DNA of 44,754 bases from Thermodesulfobacteriota bacterium (GTDB lineage: Bacteria > Desulfobacterota > BSN033 > UBA1163): the NCBI GenBank assembly GCA_030024065.1, contig JASEIE010000002.1, forward strand, positions 1 to 44,754, read 5' to 3'. The translations under genes and the position numbers were made by a program. Positions 24,656 through 34,223 of this stretch are shown here, piece after piece (within the stretch, counting starts at the first letter, position 1; each line of letters opens with the position of its first letter). A model generated the notes under the pieces. The model was not told the DNA's origin, did not search any database, and was given only the letters and a program-made list of their open reading frames with translations.

Positions 24656-26698
24656 ATGAGTGCCATCTTTAGTCTGGGAATTGACGTTGGAGGAACATTT
24701 ACCGATTTTACCCTGTGGAACAGTGGGAAAGGCATCGCTGAATTGATCAAAATTCCATCGACCCCCTTAAACCAGGCAGAAGGAATCCTCCACGGAATCA
24801 ATGAGTTGGGTTGCTCCTCTGGGGAGATGGAACGAATCGTTCACGGAACCACGGTAGGAACGAACGCCATTCTTCAAGGCAAGGGAGCCAAGGTTGGATT
24901 GATTACCACAAAGGGGTTTAGAGATCTGATCGAAATAGGAAGGACTCGGAGGCTCGTTCCCAATTCTATGTTCAAGCCGAAATTTGTCAGACCCAAACCC
25001 TTGGTGCCGAGGCACCTCCGGTTTGAAATCAATGAACGAATATTTGCAAACGGGGAGATCGGAAAAGGGATTGGCCAAAATGAAATGAATCAAATTGCAG
25101 AGAAGATGGTAGGGGAAGATATTGAATCGATCGCCGTCTGCTTTCTCCATTCCTATCGAAATCCAGAAAATGAAAAGGAGGCAGGCATTCTTTTGAAGAA
25201 TCAACTGCCTTCTATTCCTGTGTCTCTCTCATCGGAAGTCATTCCTGAATACAGGGAGTTTGAGAGATTTTCGAGCACCGTTGTCAATGCTTACCTGGCT
25301 CCTGTGATGATAAATTACTTGGAGTCCTTGGAATTAGATCTGAAAAAAAGTGAATATGGACGGACTTTCTTTATCATGAGTTCGTCTGGAGGAATGATCA
25401 GTTCAAAAACAGCTCAATCGTTTCCGATCCGGACGATCCTCTCAGGCCCTGCTGGCGGGGTGAACGGAGCGATCCACTTTTCCCGGCAGGCAGGATTTCT
25501 CAATATTATTACTTATGACATGGGTGGAACAAGTACAGATGTATGCTTAGTTAAAAACCTGCTTCCAATGGTCTCCTCAGAACATCAACTCTCAGGAATA
25601 CCCATTAAGACACTCCAAATGGAAATCAACACTGTGGGAGCAGGAGGAGGGAGTATTGCCTGGATTGATGATGATGGGAGGTTGAAGGTGGGGCCCCAGA
25701 GTGCAGGGGCTGATCCAGGGCCTGCCTCCTATGGGAAAGGGGGTAAGAGCCCCACCATTACGGACGCCAATCTCTTCCTCGGCCGTTTGGGAGCGAAATC
25801 TCTTCTCGGAGGAAAGCTTCGGCTCTACCCGGAATTGGCTCAGGAATCCCTCCAGAAACTTTTGAGGGAATTGGATGGAATAGGATCCCACAAACTTGCC
25901 GAAGGCATTCTTCAGATTGGTGTGACAAAGATGGCAAGCGCCATAAAGGAGATTTCAGTGGAGAGGGGACATGACCCCAGGGATTATGCCCTGGTCCCTT
26001 ATGGGGGGGCAGGCCCAATGCATGCCGCCCAAATTTCGGACGAACTGGGAATTTCAACCATCCTGATTCCAAGGTTTCCCGGAAATCTATCAGCCCTCGG
26101 TTTGATCGTTTCAGACGTCCGCCACGATGATGTGCGATCTTGGATCAAACAGTTGAACACTTTCGATTTTGATGAATTTGACGGAGAATTTCGAATCATG
26201 GAGAAGAGATCCCTTTCCATCCTTGGAGAGGAGGGATTCGAATCCAGAGATACCTATTTTCAAAGATCCCTCGACCTCCGGTATAAAGGGCAGGCCTTTG
26301 AGTTGAATATTCCCCTCGGGGAGGATGATTCTCTCGAGAGGATTGCGGAAAGATTTCATATCCGCTTTCAAGAGACATACGGACATAGCCGTCCGGGACA
26401 CTATATCGAGCTGGTTCATCTCAGGCTTTCTTCTTTTGGCGTTGTTAAGAAACCTCTCTTCCCCACCTACGAGTCAAAAGGCAAATCGATTGTTGAGGCC
26501 CAAAAAGATGAAAGGCAGGTATATTTCCAGGGCCATTTTTTGAAAACACCGATTTATGAGAGGGATCTTCTTCCGTGCCAAGAGATATTGAATGGGCCTG
26601 CCATCATTGAAGAGAGCGGGGCAACGAGCGTTATCCCTCCAGGCTGGATGGTGAGAATCGATTCCTACGGGAATCTTTTGTTGAACAGAAGGAAATAA
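24656..26698 (+). CDS. Hydantoinase A / oxoprolinase-type ATPase subunit
   Basis: 680 residues with an ASKHA ATP-binding fold: LGIDVGGTFTDFTL at the start, VHGTTVGTNAIL, GRTRRLVPNSMF, MGGTSTDVCL, VGAGGGSIAW and GGAGPMHAA. Length and motifs fit HyuA, 5-oxoprolinase and ketone-carboxylase subunits that phosphorylate an enol or amide substrate. With the HyuB-like protein at 21215 it would form an ATP-dependent hydrolase or carboxylase. It lies 10 bp after the MmgE3 stop. Confidence 0.92.
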   Translation: MSAIFSLGIDVGGTFTDFTLWNSGKGIAELIKIPSTPLNQAEGILHGINELGCSSGEMERIVHGTTVGTNAILQGKGAKVGLITTKGFRDLIEIGRTRRLVPNSMFKPKFVRPKPLVPRHLRFEINERIFANGEIGKGIGQNEMNQIAEKMVGEDIESIAVCFLHSYRNPENEKEAGILLKNQLPSIPVSLSSEVIPEYREFERFSSTVVNAYLAPVMINYLESLELDLKKSEYGRTFFIMSSSGGMISSKTAQSFPIRTILSGPAGGVNGAIHFSRQAGFLNIITYDMGGTSTDVCLVKNLLPMVSSEHQLSGIPIKTLQMEINTVGAGGGSIAWIDDDGRLKVGPQSAGADPGPASYGKGGKSPTITDANLFLGRLGAKSLLGGKLRLYPELAQESLQKLLRELDGIGSHKLAEGILQIGVTKMASAIKEISVERGHDPRDYALVPYGGAGPMHAAQISDELGISTILIPRFPGNLSALGLIVSDVRHDDVRSWIKQLNTFDFDEFDGEFRIMEKRSLSILGEEGFESRDTYFQRSLDLRYKGQAFELNIPLGEDDSLERIAERFHIRFQETYGHSRPGHYIELVHLRLSSFGVVKKPLFPTYESKGKSIVEAQKDERQVYFQGHFLKTPIYERDLLPCQEILNGPAIIEESGATSVIPPGWMVRIDSYGNLLLNRRK

Positions 26699-26700
26699 GG

Positions 26701-28644
26701 ATGGGCCAATTTGAGTTGTTATTCAGCCCCATGAAAATTAAAGGTGTTTCCCTTCGGAACCGAATTGTGCTGCCGCCGATGAACACAAATTTTGCCGAAG
26801 CAGATGGTTCCGTAAGCGAGAGATTTAAGAAGTATTACGTGGAACGAGGAAAGGGGGGAGTGGGTCTCCTCATCGTCTCTTCCGCCTATATCGACCCTGC
26901 TGCAAAGAAGAGGATGGGTGCGCTGCTTCTTCACGAAGACCGCTTCATCCCCAAATTGAAGGAGTTTACAGATGCGGTTCATGCAACGGGCGCCAAAGTT
27001 CTCCAGCAACTCAATCATAACGGAAGGCTGATTACTTCCTCCAGGGAACTCAAGACAGCTCTGACAGGAGTTGCAGCCGTGGGGCCCTCAGCCGTTCCCC
27101 ATCTCTCGACCGGGGAGGTTCCACGGGTTTTAACAGTGGAGGAGATAAAGGAGCTCGTTGAGAAGTTTGGCCAGGCTGCTCGCAGGGCCAAAGAAGCGGG
27201 GTTTGATGGAGTTGAAATTCATGGCACCCATGGTTACCTGATCAATCAGTTCTTCTCCCTCTATTCAAACCGCCGGACGGATGAATACGGGGGTAGTCTG
27301 GAAAAAAGAATGCGTTTTTCCCTTGAGGTCTACCGCCGGGTGAGAGAGTTGACAGGGAAGGATTTCTTAGTCGGCTACAGGGCCAATGCACGAGAGTTTG
27401 CACCGATTGAAACACCTCTTGAGGATGTGATTAAGCTCTGCCAGAGTTTGGAGAAGGAAGGAGTGGATCTCATTCATGTATCAGCAGGGAGTGGAGAGAT
27501 CCCCGCCACCGTAATAAAGATGATTCCGCCTGGTTCAACCCCGAGAGGATGTTACGTAGAATTTGCTGCAGCAGTCAAAGCAAAAGTGGGGATTCCGGTG
27601 ATTGCCGTCGGAAGGATCAATACCCCTGAATTAGCAGAACAGATTCTACAAGAGGGAAAAGCAGATTTAATTGCAACGGGGAGAGCGCTTATTGCAGATC
27701 CCCATTGGCCCAATAAAGCTTTGAAAGGGGAGGTGGATAAAATCCGGCGCTGTATCGGTTGCAATCAGGGATGTATGGAACAATTGGTCCAGGAAAAGAC
27801 GGTCACCTGCCTATACAACCCTGAGGTGGGTCGCGAGGGGGAGATGTCTCTGGCGTCGAAAAAGAAGAAGGTTTGGGTGATCGGTGGTGGACCAGGAGGC
27901 ATGGAAGCCGCTGTTATCGCTGCCTCAAGGGGCCATAGTGTGGAGCTCTTCGAGAAAGAGAGGGAGGTCGGTGGGCAATGTTATCTGGCTGAAACGCCAC
28001 CCGGCAAGGAAGAATTTTCCGCCGTCAGAGATTTTCTGAAGAAAGAACTGGGCAGGCAGAAAGTCTCTATTCATTCCAAGGAGGAATTGACAGCGGAGAA
28101 GGTAATTCAGACCAAGCCTGACGTCATCATTTTAGCTACCGGTTCCCTTCCCCTCATTCCGAAGATTCCAGGTATTAAAGGAAAGAATGTAGTGACAGCC
28201 TGGGATGTCCTCAAGGGAAAGAAGGTTGGGAAGGAAGTCGTTGTTGCAGGAGGAGGATTGGTTGGGGTTGAGACAGCACTCTTCCTTTCAAAAAAGGGGA
28301 AAAAAGTTATCCTCATCGAAATGCTTGAGGAGATTGCCCAGGATGCAGGGCCCTTGAATCGAGCTCGCCTTAAAGAGGAGTTGGCGGGAACAAATATCGG
28401 AGTGAAGTGTAAGACTAAATTAATGAAGATTGGCAACAGGAGCGTCACTGTTCAAGGGGAGAAGGGAGAATATGAGATTTCGGCTGAAACTGTGGTCCTG
28501 GCACTTGGCGCAAAGTCTCAAAATTCTCTCCTTCAGAAGCTCGAAGGAAAAGTGATGGAAGTTTATTCTGTTGGAGACTGTGTATCACCCCGGAAAATGA
28601 TCGATGCCATCCACGAGGCTTATGATGTGGCAGTGAAGATATGA
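26701..28644 (+). CDS. NADH:flavin oxidoreductase / 2,4-dienoyl-CoA reductase family (OYE-FAD fusion)
   Basis: 647 residues. An N-terminal FMN TIM barrel (1-340; HGTHGYLINQFFS and NRRTDEYGGS) is followed by a 4Fe-4S cluster motif C351-x2-C354-x3-C358-x11-C370 and two dinucleotide folds (VWVIGGGPGGMEA near 390; VVVAGGGLVGVETA near 515). This matches FadH-like dienoyl-CoA reductases and 2-enoate reductases, which move electrons from NAD(P)H through FAD and Fe-S to FMN to reduce activated C=C bonds. It starts 2 bp after the HyuA-like stop. It could reduce an unsaturated acid made by the neighbouring MmgE/PrpD enzymes. Confidence 0.93.
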   Translation: MGQFELLFSPMKIKGVSLRNRIVLPPMNTNFAEADGSVSERFKKYYVERGKGGVGLLIVSSAYIDPAAKKRMGALLLHEDRFIPKLKEFTDAVHATGAKVLQQLNHNGRLITSSRELKTALTGVAAVGPSAVPHLSTGEVPRVLTVEEIKELVEKFGQAARRAKEAGFDGVEIHGTHGYLINQFFSLYSNRRTDEYGGSLEKRMRFSLEVYRRVRELTGKDFLVGYRANAREFAPIETPLEDVIKLCQSLEKEGVDLIHVSAGSGEIPATVIKMIPPGSTPRGCYVEFAAAVKAKVGIPVIAVGRINTPELAEQILQEGKADLIATGRALIADPHWPNKALKGEVDKIRRCIGCNQGCMEQLVQEKTVTCLYNPEVGREGEMSLASKKKKVWVIGGGPGGMEAAVIAASRGHSVELFEKEREVGGQCYLAETPPGKEEFSAVRDFLKKELGRQKVSIHSKEELTAEKVIQTKPDVIILATGSLPLIPKIPGIKGKNVVTAWDVLKGKKVGKEVVVAGGGLVGVETALFLSKKGKKVILIEMLEEIAQDAGPLNRARLKEELAGTNIGVKCKTKLMKIGNRSVTVQGEKGEYEISAETVVLALGAKSQNSLLQKLEGKVMEVYSVGDCVSPRKMIDAIHEAYDVAVKI

Positions 28645-28671
28645 GGGATTCAATCTAAGGAGGATTCTGAT

Positions 28672-30027
28672 ATGGCAGAGACAGAGACGATTGCAAAATA
28701 TTTGGCTGATCTGGATTGTTCGTCCATTCCTTCGAAAATTCTTGAGGAGATGAAGGTCCTCCTCTTTGACTACCTGGGGGTCGCTCTTGGAGGGACGAGA
28801 ACAGAGAGCGGAAAAATTGCTGCCCAATTCTCGAAAAAATTAAGAGAAAAGGGAGAGGCCACGATCATAGGGTTTGGATATCGGGTCTCGGCACCGAGTG
28901 CAGCTTTCTCGAATGCCATCCTCTCCCACAGCATCGAACTCGACGATGTGGACAGCCTTGCATATTTCCATTTCAGTCCACCCATCTTTTCCGCTGCCTT
29001 GGCATTGGCTGAAAGGGAGCACGCCACAGGTCGGGATCTCCTTGTCGCCCTTACTGCTGGTTGCGACGTCATGGCCCGGTTGAGCTCAGCCTTGAACCCT
29101 TCCCACAGAGACCGGGGTTTTCATACCACCGCAGCATGCGGAATCTTTGGAGCAGCTGCCGCATCGGCAAAGTTACTCCATTTGGACGTGAATGGAGTGG
29201 TGAACACTTTAGGCCTGGCAGGAGCTCAGGCTTCCGGATTGATGGAATTCTACGGAACCTCCATGCAGAAGAGGTTCAATCCAGGACCTGCGGCAAGAGG
29301 AGGCGTGGTATCGGCTCTCCTGGCCTCCATGGGCTTCACTGGTGCAGAGACGATTCTTGAAGGGGACCGGGGATTTCTAAGGGCCTATTCCGATCAGGTG
29401 GATCATAAAAAACTTATGGAGGGATTGGGAAAGGAGTTCCCTATCTATATCGAATACAAGCCTTACTCCTGTGCTCGTCCCATCCACAATGCCATCGATT
29501 GTAGCCTTGAACTAAGACGCAAGCATGGTATCGATCCAAACCAGATTTCGAAGATTACCGTATTTCGCCATCCCCGATGGGCAAATTACCATAAGATCAA
29601 CAGGCCGAGAACCTATCATGAGGCACAGGTGAGCCTGCCTTATGGCGTAGCCGTCTCTTTTGCTGAGGGGAAGGCATTTCTCCAACAATATTCTGATGAG
29701 AAATTGAGGGATCCCCTTGTCCAAAGGCTCTCGGAGATGGTGGAGATTCAGACGGTCGATGGTCTTGCGCGGGATGTCTCGTGCCGGATGGAGATCGTTC
29801 TAAGAGACGGCTCCAAATATGTTTTCCAGGTCGATTATCCGAGGGGATCCATCGAGAATCCAATGACGCCGGAGGAAAAGAGGGAGAAGTTCAAAAGCCT
29901 TTCTTCAGGCATTTTGGATGGAAAGAAAGGAAAGAGGGTTGAGGAGACTGTCTTCAGGATCGAGAAGGTAAAGGATGTCTCAAAACTGATGGAGCTTGTC
30001 ATCCGAGAGGGAAAAAGGGGGGGATGA
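28672..30027 (+). CDS. MmgE/PrpD family protein 4
   Basis: 451 residues, with a strong AAGGAGG before the ATG. Active-site segments are variant: HSIELDDVD..HFSP (HP becomes HF), RGFHTTAACG (intact), QKRFNPGPAA (Lys kept, His becomes Asn) and KPYSCARPIH. The core Asp, Lys and His are mostly retained, so it is probably active with a different substrate from paralogues 2 and 3. It is followed 3 bp later by the DUF6282 gene. Confidence 0.91.
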   Translation: MAETETIAKYLADLDCSSIPSKILEEMKVLLFDYLGVALGGTRTESGKIAAQFSKKLREKGEATIIGFGYRVSAPSAAFSNAILSHSIELDDVDSLAYFHFSPPIFSAALALAEREHATGRDLLVALTAGCDVMARLSSALNPSHRDRGFHTTAACGIFGAAAASAKLLHLDVNGVVNTLGLAGAQASGLMEFYGTSMQKRFNPGPAARGGVVSALLASMGFTGAETILEGDRGFLRAYSDQVDHKKLMEGLGKEFPIYIEYKPYSCARPIHNAIDCSLELRRKHGIDPNQISKITVFRHPRWANYHKINRPRTYHEAQVSLPYGVAVSFAEGKAFLQQYSDEKLRDPLVQRLSEMVEIQTVDGLARDVSCRMEIVLRDGSKYVFQVDYPRGSIENPMTPEEKREKFKSLSSGILDGKKGKRVEETVFRIEKVKDVSKLMELVIREGKRGG

Positions 30028-30030
30028 GAG

Positions 30031-30951
30031 ATGGATATTGAAGACCGGTTGCTCCAGGGAGCCATAGAACTTCATGCTCATGCCTATCCAGAATTCAGTT
30101 TAAGAATGCGAGGCCGCGTTCATGAGATCGAATGGGCCGAACTTGCCAGGGCTGCGGGTATGAGGGCCATCGTGATGAAGTCTCAGGTCTTTCCAACAGT
30201 GGAAAGGGCAAACCTCGTCCGAAAGGTGGTTTCGGGCATTGAGGTTTTCGGCGGCATCACCCTTAATCAATCCATAGGCGGTTTAAATCCCCTTGCCGTG
30301 GAGGTTGCCGGTGAACTGGGAGGAAAGGCGGTCTGGATGCCCACCTGGGGTTCTAAGAATGATCTCTCTAGAAGTCAATTCTATTTGAATCGGATGAAGG
30401 AATACATCCGAACTCTCAATCAGACCGTACCCGGGCCTGAATCAGGAATTGAGATCCTTGAAGGGGGAAAGCTTAAATCGGTGGTGAAGGAGATCGTTCA
30501 GATTGCCCGTGATCACAGAATGTATATTTCAAGTGGCCATCTTTCCATTCAGGAGAGCCTCGTCCTGGTGGAGGAGTGTGTAAAACAGGGGGCGCCTTTT
30601 ACGTTGACCCATCCCTTCAGCCGTTCTGTGGGAGGATCAATCGATGATCAGAAGGAGGTAGCCAAACGAGGGGGATATATTGAACATTGCTTTATTACGA
30701 CTATGCCCATGCATCAAAGGCTGGAGCTTTCCAGGATTGTAGAAGCGATTCAAGAGATCGGGCCTTCTCAAACCGTTCTGACGACCGACGCTATTCAAAC
30801 CTGGAATCCGCCACCGCCCGAGTTGATGAGGATGTATATCGCCTCCCTTCTTCAACTCAACATAGAGGAGGAGGCCATCCGGAGGATGATTCAGGAGAAT
30901 CCTGTAAAGATATTGGGATTGGATGATAAACTAGGGGAGGGAGTTAAATGA
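30031..30951 (+). CDS. Amidohydrolase-like metal-dependent hydrolase (DUF6282 type)
   Basis: 306 residues. A TIM-barrel amidohydrolase metal site is visible: HxH in ELHAHAYPE, MKSQ with a candidate bridging Lys, SGHLS, THPFS and TTDA. This set (HxH, two further His, final Asp) points to a metal-dependent hydrolase or decarboxylase. The family resembles DUF6282, whose reaction is not known to me. ATGA coupling to the next MmgE/PrpD gene suggests sequential action on the same compound. Confidence 0.82.
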   Translation: MDIEDRLLQGAIELHAHAYPEFSLRMRGRVHEIEWAELARAAGMRAIVMKSQVFPTVERANLVRKVVSGIEVFGGITLNQSIGGLNPLAVEVAGELGGKAVWMPTWGSKNDLSRSQFYLNRMKEYIRTLNQTVPGPESGIEILEGGKLKSVVKEIVQIARDHRMYISSGHLSIQESLVLVEECVKQGAPFTLTHPFSRSVGGSIDDQKEVAKRGGYIEHCFITTMPMHQRLELSRIVEAIQEIGPSQTVLTTDAIQTWNPPPPELMRMYIASLLQLNIEEEAIRRMIQENPVKILGLDDKLGEGVK

Positions 30952-32321
30952 ACCAGAATTCGCCGACTCAGAGGCTGGCCAGCTTTGCGGCCAATCTCAG
31001 GTATTGCGATATCCCCCAAACGGTTATCGATCACATGAAGTTGTGTCTCCTCGACACAATCGGTTGTGGCCTCTTTGGCTCCACCCTGCCCTGGGGAAAA
31101 ATTCTGGCCAAATTTGCAAAAGACCTCGGAGGGAGAAGGGAGTCAACCCTCTTGGGAATGGGTTATAAAGTCTCTGCTCCTAATGCTGCTCTGGCCAATG
31201 GAACAATGATTCATGGTTTCGAGCTCGATGACATTCACCGCCTCAGCATCATCCATCCCGGAAGCGTCACCTTGCCCGCGGCATTGGCAGTAGGAGAGAG
31301 CAGAAGGGAGTGCACGGGTAAGGAATTCCTGACGGCCATGGTTGCAGGCTACGAGACAGGGCTTCGGGTTGGAATGTGCGTTGGAGCTTCTCATCTTCAT
31401 AAAGGATACCATCCTACGGGAACGCACGGAACATTTGCTGCTGCTGCGGCAGCAGGGAAACTCTTGGGTCTCGATGAGGAGAAGATGACCCATGCCCTGG
31501 GCATCGCCGGAACCCAGGCCGCAGGGCTCATGGCTGCCCAGTATGCAGCCATGGTGAAGAGGATGCACGCAGGAAGGGCCAGCCAGAGCGGCGTCTATGG
31601 TGCCCTCCTCGCTGACCGGGGACTGACTGGGATCACCGATATCCTCGAGGCGGGTTATGGCGGATACTTCAAAGTCATGGGTGAATCGAGCGACCCTGAC
31701 CGATTGACTAGAGGGCTGGGGAAAGATTATGAAGTAATGAACGTGGGGTTCAAGGCTTTCTCCTGTTGCGGTAGCAACTTCACCTCTTTGGAAGCCCTTT
31801 CCCGGATCATGAAAGATCAGGGCCTACAGGCCCGGGATATTAAAAAAGTCACGATCCGGAGCACCACGGTCACAAAACTCCATGTGGGCTGGGATTACAA
31901 ACCTGAGGGGATGACAGCAGCCCAGATGAACTTGCCTTACTGTCTCTCCGTCAGGGCACTCGAAGGTGAGACCTTTGTGGATCAGTTCACGGAGAAGAAG
32001 ATCCGTGACCCCAGGATCCTCGACTTCATCAAAAAGGTGGAAGTCGTTCCGGATCCGGAACTTGATCGGCTTGGACAAGAGTACAGGCACGCCATTGTCT
32101 GCCTGGTTGAGACAACGGATGAAAGACTCCTTGAGAGAAAAGTTGAATTTGCAAAGGGAGGCCCGAACAATCCAATCAATCGAGAAGAAGTGGAGAATAA
32201 GTTCCGAAAACTTGCAGTAAAGGTCCTAAGTGAAGAGAAGATGAAGGACCTCTACCTGACCATTCAGAATATGGAACACCTCTCCTCACTGAATGAATTG
32301 ACACGCTGCCTGGTTCCTTAG
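30948..32321 (+). CDS. MmgE/PrpD family protein 5
   Basis: 457 residues, overlapping the DUF6282 gene by ATGA. Motifs are HGFELDDIH..HPGS, KGYHPTGTHG, VKRMHAGRASQSG and FKAFSCCGSNF. Asp, His and Lys sites are intact, but the last motif lacks both the usual YP and the His (SNF in place of xxH). It is probably catalytically active with changed substrate contacts. Confidence 0.92.
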   Translation: MNQNSPTQRLASFAANLRYCDIPQTVIDHMKLCLLDTIGCGLFGSTLPWGKILAKFAKDLGGRRESTLLGMGYKVSAPNAALANGTMIHGFELDDIHRLSIIHPGSVTLPAALAVGESRRECTGKEFLTAMVAGYETGLRVGMCVGASHLHKGYHPTGTHGTFAAAAAAGKLLGLDEEKMTHALGIAGTQAAGLMAAQYAAMVKRMHAGRASQSGVYGALLADRGLTGITDILEAGYGGYFKVMGESSDPDRLTRGLGKDYEVMNVGFKAFSCCGSNFTSLEALSRIMKDQGLQARDIKKVTIRSTTVTKLHVGWDYKPEGMTAAQMNLPYCLSVRALEGETFVDQFTEKKIRDPRILDFIKKVEVVPDPELDRLGQEYRHAIVCLVETTDERLLERKVEFAKGGPNNPINREEVENKFRKLAVKVLSEEKMKDLYLTIQNMEHLSSLNELTRCLVP

Positions 32322-32341
32322 GGGAGTTTGGAAAGGGGATA

Positions 32342-33727
32342 ATGTCTGCCTTTGATGAGATCGTCAAACACATAAGAGGGACGACCTTCGAGGATATCCC
32401 CAAGGAGACGATAGAGCGACAGAAGGATTTCTTGATCGACACATTGGGTGTGGCCCTTGCGAGTTTAAAAGCCCCTGGAGTGAGGGAGGTCATCGATCTC
32501 TTAAAAGGGATGGGAGGAAAGAAGGAATCGACCATTCTTATTGACGGAGGGAAAGTGCCTTCCTTTCATGCGGCCATGGCCAATAGTCTCATGGCTCACT
32601 CCCTCGATTTTGATGACATGCATGAAAAGGCGGGAATCCATGCGAATGTCTGTGTCATTCCCGCTGCGCTGGCTATGGCGGAAAGGGTAGGGGGGGTCGA
32701 TGGAAAAGCCCTTCTCACGGCCCTTGTCCTTGGAGTCGATCTGGTCTGTCGGATGGGATTGTCGATTCCTCTATCTCGGGGCTGGCATGCGACAACGACC
32801 TTCGGAATCTTCGGCACCACTGTCTCCTCATCTAAAATCTTGGGTTTAGATGAGAAAAAGATGGGCAACGCACTTGGTATCGCCTATTGTCAGTCTTCAG
32901 GAAACCGGCAGGGAAGGCTCGAAGGGGCATTGACAAAGAGGTTACAACCTGCCCTGGCTTCGAAGGACGGGGTGTTTTCTTCGATTCTCGCCTCTGAAGG
33001 CATTACAGGACCCAAGGAGATTTTGGAAGGGGAATGGGGGATGCTTCGACTCTATGGAGATCCCCATTATTCAGAAGATAGAGAGAAGATCATCGAAAGT
33101 TTGATGAAGGGCTTGGGGAGGAACTTTTTAGGTGATGAATTGAGCATTAAGCCCTATCCCAGTTGTAAAGCCACCCATGCCTCCATCGATGCAGTATTGA
33201 ATATTTTGAAGGAAAATCAAATCACGCCGGAACAGGTTGAGGAAGTTGAGATCTCTGTTTCGAAGGGATGTTATGGCACCGCGGGCCGGCCCTTTGAGAT
33301 AAGGACGAATCCTCAAGTCGATGCCCAATTCAGCATACCCTATACGGTGACAACGGCGATCTTGCAGGGAAAGGTGGGCCTTGAAGATTTCACCGAACCT
33401 GCAATCCGGGAAGCGAGAAGGTTGGAGATGGCAAAGAGGGTGAAGGTTTCCGTCGATCCAAATCTTCAGGAACCTTCGACGAATGTCGTCAATTTGGAAT
33501 CTCAGGTGGTCCTCAGGGCTGAGGGAAAAACCTATTCTCACCGGTCCTCTATTTCAAAAGGTCATCCTGATCGGCCGATGGATCGTGAAGAGGTTCTTAC
33601 TAAATTTGAAAGCTGTCTCCAATTTGGAACTTCCTTTCCTCCTGAAAAGGGGAGGAAGATTTTTTCCACAATCCTAAATTTAGAAAAGATCGAGGATATC
33701 CGTTCCATGATAACGCTCCTCTGTTAA
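32342..33727 (+). CDS. MmgE/PrpD family protein 6
   Basis: 461 residues, with GAAAGGGG before the ATG. Motifs are HSLDFDDMH..HANV (HP becomes HA), RGWHATTTFG, TKRLQPALASKDG (His becomes Gln) and KPYPSCKATH. The C-terminal half includes an AQFSIPYTVT segment conserved in the family. It is tandem with paralogue 5 (20-bp gap) but clearly different in sequence, so the pair is not a recent duplication. Confidence 0.91.
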   Translation: MSAFDEIVKHIRGTTFEDIPKETIERQKDFLIDTLGVALASLKAPGVREVIDLLKGMGGKKESTILIDGGKVPSFHAAMANSLMAHSLDFDDMHEKAGIHANVCVIPAALAMAERVGGVDGKALLTALVLGVDLVCRMGLSIPLSRGWHATTTFGIFGTTVSSSKILGLDEKKMGNALGIAYCQSSGNRQGRLEGALTKRLQPALASKDGVFSSILASEGITGPKEILEGEWGMLRLYGDPHYSEDREKIIESLMKGLGRNFLGDELSIKPYPSCKATHASIDAVLNILKENQITPEQVEEVEISVSKGCYGTAGRPFEIRTNPQVDAQFSIPYTVTTAILQGKVGLEDFTEPAIREARRLEMAKRVKVSVDPNLQEPSTNVVNLESQVVLRAEGKTYSHRSSISKGHPDRPMDREEVLTKFESCLQFGTSFPPEKGRKIFSTILNLEKIEDIRSMITLLC

Positions 33728-33836
33728 ATTCAATGGGAAAGGCGGTTGCCTTCATTCATGATCCAGGTTCTAAACGATGGATAGTTCCCTATTTTAGGAA
33801 GTGGGAAGGATTCCATATGATCGAAGGAGATAAGCC

Positions 33837-34223
33837 ATGACAAAAGCAAAGGCCATTTTGGAGAAGGTGAGAAGGGAGAGGGGATATATTCATCCATCAA
33901 GAAAAATTCTCTGTCAGAAGGATCCACACTACCTGGAAGCCTATCACCACCTTTTTACCCATGTGATGAAGAAGAATAAAAGGTTGCCGTTAAAAGTAAA
34001 GGAGATGATCATTGCTGCAATTAATGCGGCCACAAATTATGAGGAAGGATTGAGAGTTCATATCCGGGCAGCCCTTGAAGCAGGAGCAAAGGAGGAGGAG
34101 GTTTTCGAGGCCATCGAAGCGGCTTCCCTTCCATCAGGTATTCACACCATTACCTTCTCCATGCCCATCTTTGCTGAAGTCTGTCAAGAATTCAGGGAGA
34201 AGAAGGGAGTGAAAAAAGTATGA
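33837..34223 (+). CDS. AhpD-like / carboxymuconolactone decarboxylase family protein without the CxxC pair
   Basis: 128 residues, all-helical, with AAINAATNYEEGLRVHIRA followed by ALEAGAKEEEVFEAIE, the classic family core. Where AhpD has C-x-x-C-x-x-x-H, this protein has E-G-L-R-V-H, so no peroxidatic cysteines; it would belong to the CMD-like rather than the peroxidase branch. AAGGAG precedes the ATG. ATGA overlap couples it to paralogue 7, and a gap of about 110 bp separates it from paralogue 6. Confidence 0.85.
   Translation: MTKAKAILEKVRRERGYIHPSRKILCQKDPHYLEAYHHLFTHVMKKNKRLPLKVKEMIIAAINAATNYEEGLRVHIRAALEAGAKEEEVFEAIEAASLPSGIHTITFSMPIFAEVCQEFREKKGVKKV

Noticed and set aside
30948..33727. 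Recent tandem duplication of mmgE5 and mmgE6
   Set aside because: The two proteins differ throughout, including active-site motifs, so they are old paralogues or separately acquired.
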